Positions 38,956 to 48,020 of a stretch of 64,000 nt of DNA are shown piece after piece. Position 1 is the stretch's first letter; each line of letters begins with the position of its first letter. The notes under the pieces were generated by a model, which saw only the letters and a list, made by a program, of their open reading frames with translations, was not told the DNA's origin and ran no database searches. The position numbers and the translations under genes are program-made. The DNA lies in assembly GCF_010015445.1 (NCBI RefSeq), contig NC_053116.1:27483785-27547784 (forward strand). The letters are read 5' to 3'. This DNA comes from Perca fluviatilis. Lineage: Eukaryota; Chordata; Actinopteri; Perciformes; Percidae.

Positions 38956-40570
38956 GTCACAGTGAGCATATAGTTGCCTCAACAATTACAACATATAGTA
39001 AATCAGTGTCTAAATGAATACATGATGTGTCTTCATTTTCAACACCATCTAAACTGCCAGAATCCCAAGCACACACAGAAGACATTGAAGTCAAATCAGT
39101 ATAGAGGAAATAACATAGTGCATGGTGAGCTTTCCCAATTTGGTCTTGGCTTGTCAGATCTATTACCGTAACTGTTTTGCAGAATGCTCACTCTTCTATT
39201 CTATACATGTGCCTACATGTGACAAACTTACAAAAAACAAATTATACACATTTCTTAAGTATGTGCTTTATTTTTTTTTTTTGATTGATTTTTGATGAAA
39301 TTTGATTTTACCTTGAGTCTTGAGCTCTGCTTATCAATATATTTTTATATTAACAATGGATGAAAGTAAACCACAAAGAATGATCACCAACTCTGTAGCT
39401 CTATGGAGCTTTTAGCCTCTTTTAGTTTATTGTTTCATTTCTACAGAATATTCACTCTTTGGTTCTGTATCAGTAACCATGTTTCCATCAGCAGCTGTTT
39501 TCAAATAAAAAAAACTCTACTGTCATAATGTAATCAACCCGCTGTACACTATCTACCCAGCAACAAACAGCAGAAAGTTGGACAAAGTGGAACATTTAGC
39601 AGATGTTGTTCTATGGTGGAGACAAAACCAGAGCAAAAAGCAGAGTACATTGACCTACACCCATCAGGTGGACACAAACATGACTCCAAATGAATGCCAA
39701 ATGTTGCTTCGTTTCCACTGGATGTGTGAATAGGCAATAGCTTGTTCTGGAGTTCTTCTTCTCCCATGTGGCCCAAATATTTATTTGATGCATCTTTAAC
39801 TAAACATTAACCTAATCATAATCAGACATGCTACACAGATGGGCCATATCCGGATAACGACCAATTAGGATAATTTGTCACTTATGAACAGGGTCTGGCA
39901 ACAGCACTTTGATACTGTATGCAAGTTTTCAAAGCAACACGAGAAAGCGGAGAGCCAAACAGGTTAAATCATACTTGTTTCCAAACCAACTGGTGGACAT
40001 TTACAGTATTTTAGGAGTTTCATAGATGTGCTTATTAGCATGAACCAATACTTTTCAAATACCAAACAGAAGATTGAGAGAAATGTCTTGACACCAAATA
40101 AGTTTTTCTATCAAACAACTTTAGTATACATTGCCAAAAGCCTCTTTTCACAGCAGACATTTTGACTAGGAAAAACACAGGTTTTATTAATAACAGTAAA
40201 TCATGACAGTGTGACAGTGATCCAGCACACAATACCAGGACCCTGAAAGTCAAGCAGCTAATTGCAATTCAATCATAGTTAATTTTATTATTTACATCTG
40301 GGCTTTTCCTACTGTGACATATCAAAATGTCCGCTGTTAAAAAGGGGCAATTTAACAAAGTCTTTCTAACACGTTGACACACAGAGTCTTTGTTTCAACC
40401 TTCATCTACCCAGGGAAGTCTAGTTAGGCACATGCTTTCTTTTCCAGCAAAGCCCTGTTCCTCATCCAAACTGCTACACACATTCACAACTGGGAGTTTG
40501 CCAGTAGAACCACAGTCTTTGCTGCTGGCCACAGGAGCAGTTGGTGGTTGCTTTGCTCAAGGGCACCTTG

Positions 40571-40606
40571 AGCTGATGCTGTTTGGGGTGCCAAACAGCA
40601 TCAGCT
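40571..40606. other. perfect 16-bp inverted repeat with 4-nt loop
   Basis: AGCTGATGCTGTTTGG, loop GGTG, then the exact complement. It would form a stable hairpin in DNA or RNA. The 4-nt loop is too short for a usual microRNA precursor. Function unknown. Confidence 0.95.
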
Positions 40607-40974
40607 TACTTGCCTCATCCAACTGACCCTAAAGCCAGTTTCATGTGTGTAAGTGTAAATGTGTGTGTCTGTGTGAGCTTAAACTGCTGGCAACACAAGC
40701 ATGGATGCAGTGTTTAATCTCAAAAATGTAAATGCCATAGATATGGGAATTATCCTGAGAATCAATAGTCTGGAGCCAACTGTCATAGAGAAAATGGGGA
40801 CGTGACAGAGACAAGGGACAGAGAGAAGAAAGTGTGAAAGGAAGTAAGAAATAAAATAGGAAGAAAGCAAGAGATGAAGCAGTGTAGTCCCAGCACTCTC
40901 TGGTATGCATAGATATTACTCATTGAAAAGGCATGAATACACTCACAAGTGCAATGCTTTGAGCTACTTGAGAG

Positions 40975-40975
<1 letters not shown>

Positions 40976-41007
<32 letters not shown>

Positions 41008-41010
41008 ACA
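40976..41010. repeat. (AC)n microsatellite
   Basis: AC repeat with one AAAC interruption, followed by further CACA-rich sequence to about 41140. Confidence 0.9.
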
Positions 41011-41736
41011 CTTATGAACACGCATACACACTTATGAACACGCAAACACAAACACAGGACTATGTTGAAATACAAATCACGTACACACAAGAAACAGTTC
41101 AAACATGCACATACAAAAAACTCAGGTGGAAACACACACATATACTCAACACATTGAGGCACTTGAGCAGACATATAGACACACACAAGGAGGAGCAGAG
41201 TTGAAAAGAATATGCCATGGAAGAGACACAGCCCATAAGAGTTACTGTATGTGAGAATTACAGGGAGGGAAAGAGAAGAGTCGGAGGACAGAAGGGTGGA
41301 TTATTGAATACAGCAGGAAGGAAAAAAGGGAGAGTGAGAAAAGATGTAGAGAGGCATAGCAGGTGAGTAAAGAAATAATATACAAGGTGAAGGAGATGGA
41401 TAGAAGGAAAAGGGAGAGGAAATAAATGAGAAACTAAAGGAGTGGAAAAGGCAGAAGGGAAAATAAACAAATGGAAAGAAGGATGATGAAAAGGAAGAGA
41501 GAGAAACTCTAGGACTAAAAATGTGTGAGAAAAATACATACATCCATCCAGCCAGCCAGCCATTTGAGGATGGGTAAAATAAAGGAGAGGAAGAAAGTGA
41601 TGGGAAGAGGAGGGAAGGGTAGTCAGAGATAACACACAGCACACAATGAAAGTGACAGCTTTGCTCCGAGCATGACTCTGGCTGACTGTTGTTTCATTAT
41701 AATCTCATAACTGTCAAATCCTGGAGCAATGGCATG

Positions 41737-41737
<1 letters not shown>

Positions 41738-41826
<89 letters not shown>

Positions 41827-41912
41827 GAAAGAGAGAAGAGAAGAGAAGAGAAGAGAAGAGAAGAGAAGAGAAGAGAAGAGAAGAGAAGAGAAGAGAAGAG
41901 AAGAGAAGAGAA
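41738..41912. repeat. purine composite: (GA)n, A homopolymer, (AGAAG)n
   Basis: About 28 bp of GA repeat, about 54 bp of A, then roughly 16 copies of a 5-bp AGAAG/GAGAA unit. This gives 175 bp of pure purine on the plus strand. Confidence 0.97.
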
Positions 41913-42129
41913 ACAGTGAGACATTTGGAAATGAATCTACACGTCTGGTTGAACCGAGCTGAATGCACATTGGAAGAGGCAGATGGAGACAAAGGCTGGC
42001 ACATACATACAGTTTACTTTTATTCATTTGTCCACCTACTCATATACTTACTCAACAACATTTGGCACTCGTGTTTAATCCACTCATCTATTTATTCACT
42101 TCATTTTCTTTCAGTTTTATTCATTTATT

Positions 42130-42230
42130 TACTCCCTCACTCACTCACTCACTCACTCACTCACTCACTCACTCACTCACTCACTCACTCACTCACTCAC
42201 TCACTCACTCACTTACTCACTCACTCACTA
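42130..42230. repeat. (TCAC)n tetranucleotide microsatellite
   Basis: About 25 copies of CACT/TCAC with one ACTT variant. A degenerate version (CATTCACTC, ACTCATT) continues on the far side of the hAT insertion to about 43140. Confidence 0.95.
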
Positions 42231-42263
42231 TCAGTCTCTCATATGGTATTTGACTCTCTAACG

Positions 42264-42726
42264 CAGGGGTCTTCAACATTTTTTAAGCCAAGGACCCGTT
42301 AACTGAAAGAGAGACAGAGCAGGGAGCCCCTGTTACTGTACACATAGTGTATAAAATAAAGTTGCATATTAAACTGGGCCTACAATAACGTGTAGGGCGG
42401 CCTAAAGCCTTTATACATAGCTTATTTTGCACAGAATACTAAACTTTTAAAATAGCCTAATAATTGTATAAATCATGTTTTAATGTTAAACATACATGTG
42501 GCACAGTGAATCCTCAGGATTACCTGTATCTGTGGATGGCTATCTTACCTATAGGCCAGTAAGCCTATCATCAGTGGGAATTTTAATTGCTAATAATATG
42601 TTGGATTCATTTTAGGACTTTTTAATTTTTTTTAAAACTTTGTAATAAATAAATAATTTGAAGGCCCCCCATGCGTTGACTCTGAGGACCCCCTATGGGT
42701 CCTGGACCTCCTTTTGAAGATCCCTA
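42264..42726. mobile_element. short non-autonomous hAT element, 7/8 TSD
   Basis: 463 bp starting CAGGGGTCTTCAACATTTTT and ending TTTTGAAGATCCCTA. Inverted ends are of the hAT CAGGGGTC-TCAAC type with inner AGGACCC words. CTCTAACG (42256-42263) and CTCTAATG (42727-42734) flank it. Confidence 0.82.
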
Positions 42727-44137
42727 CTCTAATGTTCAAACTCAGTCAATTGCTAATTCATTCAGTCACTCCTTCACTCTGTCATTCACTCTCTGACTCT
42801 TACAGTAAACTTACTCATTTACTCATTCACTTTCTCTTTCATTCACCCACTCACCTCATTTGCTCACACACTCATTTACTCAGTCTCTTTCTCTTTTATT
42901 CACTCACTCATTCACTTGATTACTCACTTGATATACTCATTCCTTCATTTCCCCACACCCTCACTTTGATCACTTGTGTACTTAATAATTCACTTTGTAG
43001 TGTTTAAACACACTCACTCACTCATATTCTCAGTCACTTCTCTTTTGTTCATTCATTTACTTCCTCGATCTCTCTCACTCACTCACTAGAACGCAGTTTA
43101 CTCACTAAGTCAAACTTACCCACTTGCTCACTCACTAAATGACATCAAAATGACACCAAACTGAATATTTATAAGGCTTTATCGTCACCAGTGAGGCGTG
43201 TATAAAAGCAGTGTAAATAGGGTAGCAGGTCACACACACTCCCAAGCCAGAATATAAACACAGCACTCACCAGGCCATCAAAGCAACAATGCTGCTCTTG
43301 TTTTCTTTTCCTTTTTTGGTTTCTAAGGCTTTGATCAATGACAGGCTACAACAAAGTGTGAAACGCTTTTAGGAAGCCTTTATCTTGAAGCTAAAGCCTG
43401 GAAATGCAAACAAATAAACAACAAAATATACTAAAAACAAATTACAATAAAATCGACTTTACTTCAAAAAGTGAAACTAATATTTGTCATATAAATAGAT
43501 GATTATATTCTTGTGTGGATGACAAAACAGCTTAAAATATAAATTCAATACAGAGCCAAGAAACAATTCTAAACATTATTTCTCAGTGCATGACATGATC
43601 AACATAATGGATGGTTAACAGGCATGTCCAGTTAAGTGGCTATTTTCCAGGAAAATCAAAGCTAATGGTCCATGGCCTTGCACCTAAGATGGACCCCTCA
43701 TGTGTCTATTTCATCAGGAAATAAATCACATTAAGGAAGTATTGATACTGTTTCATTGGATATTTGCAGTAACAGCAAGTGACAGCAATTGGCTGCGTCA
43801 TTTGGAATTGTGTGCTTTCTTGTTTCTCTACTAAATAGATTTTCTTTAATTTTACAAAATCACTATGGCAACTTGGGCTGCACTTAGCCCAGATCACCTG
43901 TCAATCAAACAGCGTGGGTGGTACTGTGATACCGATCACTGCTTATAACTACACAGCTCTTTTTCTACCAGCAAAATTATCATTGCCAAGGCCAAAATAA
44001 AAAAAAAATTGCTTTGCACCAGTTGCTTGCAATAGCATATCTCATAAACTGGCAACATGCTGACGGATATGACAATTTTATATGAAAACCTACTACTGTA
44101 ATAGGTATAGTCAGTTATCTCAAATTAAACAGCCTTC

Positions 44138-44296
44138 GGGCGCCTGGGTAGCTCACCTGGTAGAGCGGGCACCCCATTTATAGAGGCTCAGTCCTCGCAG
44201 CAGCAAGTCATTCCCCCTCTCTCCCCCCTTTCATGTCTAACTGTCCTATTATCTAAAGGCCCAGAAAATGCCACAAAAAATCTTAAAAAAAAAGAA
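44138..44296 (+). mobile_element. tRNA-derived SINE
   Basis: GGGCGCCTGGGTAGCTCACC then TGGTAGAGCGGGCACC is a tRNA-like head with an A box. AGGCTCAGTCCTCG sits at the B box position. A CT-rich body (CCCCCTTTCATGTCTAACTG) and the tail AAAGGCCCAGAAAATGCC plus A-rich end follow. This is the usual architecture of a percomorph SINE. Confidence 0.8.
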
Positions 44297-44909
44297 GTTC
44301 CTTCAAATATTTATCTCTTCTCACAGACGTTTTCTCCCTTCCATGATATCTACTGTCACGATTTCTCACACAAAATCCACACTCAGCATCCCACACATTT
44401 TTTTTTCTCGTCATCCTTTTTTCATACACTTCTTTAGCATCAATTTCCTAAATGTTTACCTCCCGCTCTTTCGGGTAAGTTTAACTTGAGCAACAACTGT
44501 CACTGTCTATCTTTCTCTCACAAACACATGCACACACAATTTCTCCCAAGAGCCTTCTCCTTAAGGGACTCAGGTACATGCTTTCTCTCCCTCCCACTCA
44601 TTCAATCAGCTTCCTTTTATGACTCACACACAAAATCTGCAGAAAGTAAAGCAAAGCAAGAAGCCCCATTAATTCCTAATTCCTTCAAGTTAATAGAAAG
44701 AGTCAAAAGAAAAATTCAGAAGCAATGCCCAGGGCTCCACCAAATGTCATTCGGATTTATCACACCCCTTTCTCATTCAAACCTGTAGAGTCTGAGTTCT
44801 TATCTTCACGGGATTTGTTACAGTGAAAAAAGCTACAGGGGAATCTAAACTGACTACACACATACACACACATACCCTCACTCCCATTTTCCCCTCCACA
44901 GTCTCTTAC

Positions 44910-47900
44910 CTGTGACAGTGATCAGCATGGGAGCCACCAGCGGCCTGTTGTTATCCAGTTTTCGGCTCAGTCGGATCTCTCCACTGGTGTGATTCAGGAG
45001 CAGCAGGTGAAGCTCGTTCCCTCGGTCGATGGTGTAGTACAGTCTGTCTGACACATCAGGGTCGTGAGCGGGTACCCTCCCAATTACCCCGCTGGGGAAA
45101 CTGTTGGACCGATTGGACACAAAGTTGTTGAATATGATTTGGAAGTCCTGCAGAGTGGGCCGGTTGTCGTTCTGGTCCACCAATCGGATCCGGGCAGTGG
45201 CCCGGCTGACAAGAGGTGCTGATGTGGCCTGGACTACGATGACATACTCATTGCGGGCCTCATAGTCAAGATCAATAAGTGAAGTGAGTTCCCCTGAAAA
45301 GATGTCCATCTGAAAGATCTCAGGGATGTTGCCCTCCACGATTTGGTACATGATCTGAGCGTTGGCGCCTTCATCTGGGTCAGTGGCCGTGATCTGGGCT
45401 ACTACAGAGCCCACTGCGCTGTTTTCCTTAACTAGAACCTCAAAGTCATCCGCAGGGAAGACAGGAGCATTGTCGTTCACATCCAGGACCGTCACCTGGA
45501 TGTGGACAGGGGTTCGCTGAGGGGGCACGCCGCGATCTACGGCATAAGCCGTGAGCTCATAGAATGGCACACTCTCACGGTCCAACCGCCGAACAGTTCG
45601 GACGATGCCAGATGTAGGCTCAATGGTAAAGTCTCCATCCCCATCCTCACCATTTTGGAAGGTGTACTGAACACGACCATTTGCGTGTGCATCGCGGTCA
45701 GTGGCTGAGATTTGGAGGACACTAGTAAAGGGAGGGGCATCTTCGCTTACTGTTCCCTGATATCTGGGGCTGAGGAACTGAGGTGCATTGTCGTTCACAT
45801 CATTCACATTAACCTCAACATATGTAGTGTCTGATTTCTGTGGTATGCCGTTGTCTTTAGCTGTTATAGCCAAAGTGTAGGTCATCTGGTCCTCATAGTC
45901 GAGCTCTGCCTGGAGTGTTATAGCCCCTGTGCCGGTGTCGATGCGGAATTGTGGGATATTGTCCTCAAGGAAGTATGTGATTCGAGCATTTTCACCAACA
46001 TCATCATCCGTGGCACTGATCACAACTACAGTGCTTCCGGGTGGTCTGTCCTCATTCACGCTGACTGAGTAGTGGGCACTCTGGAATACAGGCCGATGCG
46101 TGTTGGCATCTGTGATGTTGATGTGCACCTGACAGGTGTCGTGGAGTGTTCGGTCTGAGGCAGTGACTGTTAGAACGTAACGCCGCTCCTGTTTGTAGTC
46201 CAATGGGAGAGCTAATGTGAGAAGTCCAGCCCCTCCTGCTGTGCTGATGGCAAAGCGGTTTCTGGTGTTTCCTCCTGTAATCTGATAGGTCACCGCACTG
46301 TTGACATCCCGGTCCACAGCTGTGACAGTCACTACGCTTGTACCAACCACAGCGTCCTCATTCAGGCGAGAATAGTACTCCTTTTGGAGGAACTCAGGGC
46401 GGTTGTCATTAACGTCCATCACTGTAATTGTAACACTAGCCGTAGCAGAAAGAGGCGGCATGCCATAATCCCTGGCCTCCACGCCAAAGAAATAGTGTTC
46501 CACAGATTCTCGGTCAAGAATGGAGCTCACAGTGACCCAGCCGGTTGCAGAATTGATAATGAATGGTGTGTCAGAGCTGGTGCCAGTTAACCTGTACTCC
46601 AGGCGGGCGTTATCACCGGAATCGGTATCAATGGCCTGAATGTGGAGGATGGAACTACCAACTGGGGCGCTCTCAAGCACAGATGCCTGGAATGGTGTGG
46701 ACACAAAGATTGGTGGGTTGTCGTTGACATCCGTCACCTGTACACTGACAATACCGGTGTTGTTGGAGAGAGGTGGGCGGCCATTGTCCTGTGCACGAAC
46801 ACGGAGCGTATACTCCCGCTCTGCCTCATAGTCTAGTGGTGCCACAACATGGATCTCCCCAGTGACACTGTCGATGGAAAACTGTCCACGGCTGTTACCA
46901 CTGATGATATTATAGTGAACAGCAGCGTTACTGTCCTTGTCCAGGTCTGTGGCACTCACACGGAGGATCTCAGAGTGAGGCCGTACATCCTCCTTCACTG
47001 CTACCACATAGCGCTTTTCACTGAACTGTGGCACATTGTCATTTTCATCCAGGACAGTAATGAAAACTTTAACAGTAGCGGAGCGTGGTCCCGGTTCCTT
47101 CCCCTGGTCACTGGCCTCCACCTGTAAAGTGTAGTGCTCGTTGGTTTCCCGGTCCACCGATCCACGGGTTGTAATGAGGCCAGAGCGTGGGTCAATCTCA
47201 AAGGCCGCTCTTGCTATTGCAGCCGTGTCACCGACAAAGCGGTAACGGATATTGGCATTGGATGGGGAGTCTAAGTCTGTCGCTCTCAGCTGTAAGATGG
47301 GATACCCCTCCTCTACGTTCTCCCTGATCGTCTCCCTGTACTCTGTCTGCTCAAATATAGGAGAATGATCATTCCGGTCTGAAACAGTAATGGCCACCAT
47401 TGTGGTGCCAGAGAGGCGAGAGGAGCCATGATCGGTCGCCGTGACCCGGAAGTAATGCAGATCCATGTGTTCTCTGTCTAGAATCTGAGTGGAGGTGATG
47501 AGACCTGTGTCTGGGTGGATGTGGAAGTAGTCAGATGATCGACTGTTCATCAGCGGAGCCATGGTGTAACTCACCCTGCCTGCATCTCCTGCATCTGGGT
47601 CTGAAGCGGACATGATAATGACTGAGGTGCCGGGTGGCTGGTTCTCAGCTACTTGTACTTGGAAGTTGTACTGGGAGAAATGGGGATGCCTGTTGGCTGC
47701 ACGTCGAGAGCGAGGCCAAGGCATCAAAATCTTCCTCCCCCTTTCTCCCTGTGAGATTTCATCATCTGCTACTATTATCAGTCGTTCCAGGCTCCTCTCT
47801 CCCCTTGTACTGTGCCTCTCCTCCTCCCCTTCCACCTCCCTCTCATCCCCCTCTCCAACCTCATGGCTTTCATCTGCCTGGCTCTCTTTCTTCCCTATTT

Positions 47901-47929
47901 CGCTATCTGGCTGTGTGATGGTGGTGGTG

Positions 47930-47930
<1 letters not shown>
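44910..47930 (-). CDS. celsr3: celsr3 exon 1, 3' part: nine cadherin repeats
   Basis: Open frame of about 1007 codons carrying the adhesive ectodomain, which in CELSR proteins mediates homophilic cell contact. Tandem cadherin repeats by position: EC1 47353-47688, EC2 47023-47352, EC3 46705-47022, EC4 46390-46704, EC5 46084-46389, EC6 45775-46083, EC7 45457-45774, EC8 45154-45456, EC9 44910-45153 (continuing in exon 2). Calcium-binding linkers are visible: DRNDHSP, DENDNVP, DVNDNPP, DVNDNRP, DVNDNAP (twice) and DQNDNRP. EC5 ends with DANTHRP instead. RSRR at 47701-47712 precedes EC1. Encoding all cadherin repeats in one giant first coding exon is typical of vertebrate CELSR genes. The donor is CAG|GTAAGA at 44909 and leaves phase 1. 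EC1 (NDHSPIFEQ, RENVEEGYPILQLRATD) resembles CELSR3 more than CELSR2. No in-frame ATG is needed here, because the frame continues from the 5' part across the homopolymer. Confidence 0.95.
47701..47712 (-). other. RSRR convertase-type site before cadherin repeat 1
   Basis: The codons CGC TCT CGA CGT read Arg-Ser-Arg-Arg and are followed by AANRHPHF, the start of EC1. R-x-(K/R)-R is the minimal furin motif. I remember human CELSR3 having a similar Arg cluster here. Cleavage is inferred only. Confidence 0.6.

Positions 47931-48019
<89 letters not shown>
47931..48019 (-). repeat. 89-base A homopolymer inside coding exon 1 (frame break)
   Basis: On the plus strand this is 89 bases of T with one G at 47986, bounded by G at 48020 and C at 47930. 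On the coding strand it reads almost entirely as AAA lysine codons with one CAA. The upstream signal-peptide frame, carried through, gives poly-Lys then HHHHHTAR and a stop at 47903-47905. The cadherin frame is open on the far side and begins with Ser-Thr-Thr-Thr. The two frames differ so that removing one base (or adding two) inside the tract would join them. Homopolymers this long are prone to assembly error, so an indel artefact is the simplest reading; a real slippage allele is possible. Confidence 0.95.

Positions 48020-48020
<1 letters not shown>

Larger units (their letters stand above)
25325..44909 (-). other. intron 1 of celsr3 (19,585 bp)
   Basis: The largest intron, GT-AG, separating the cadherin exon from the rest. 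Purine-biased stretches on the plus strand lie at 25400-25620, 27050-27850 and 41200-41640. It also holds microsatellites, an IS3EU-like element, a hAT element with an embedded LINE tail, a small hAT, and SINEs. Stretches 29300-32050, 35100-37600 and 38970-40900 show no repeat or gene that I recognise. Confidence 0.9.

Noticed and set aside
44138..44215. Possible tRNA gene
   Set aside because: It has A and B box-like words but no clover-leaf pairing; the body and tail are those of a SINE. The same applies at 32078 and 55892.
47903..47930. Reading the protein as ending at the stop after poly-Lys and His (HHHHHTAR)
   Set aside because: The cadherin frame is open right up to the tract on the other side, and the whole downstream gene is intact and phase-consistent, so a homopolymer length error or slippage is more likely than a true terminus.
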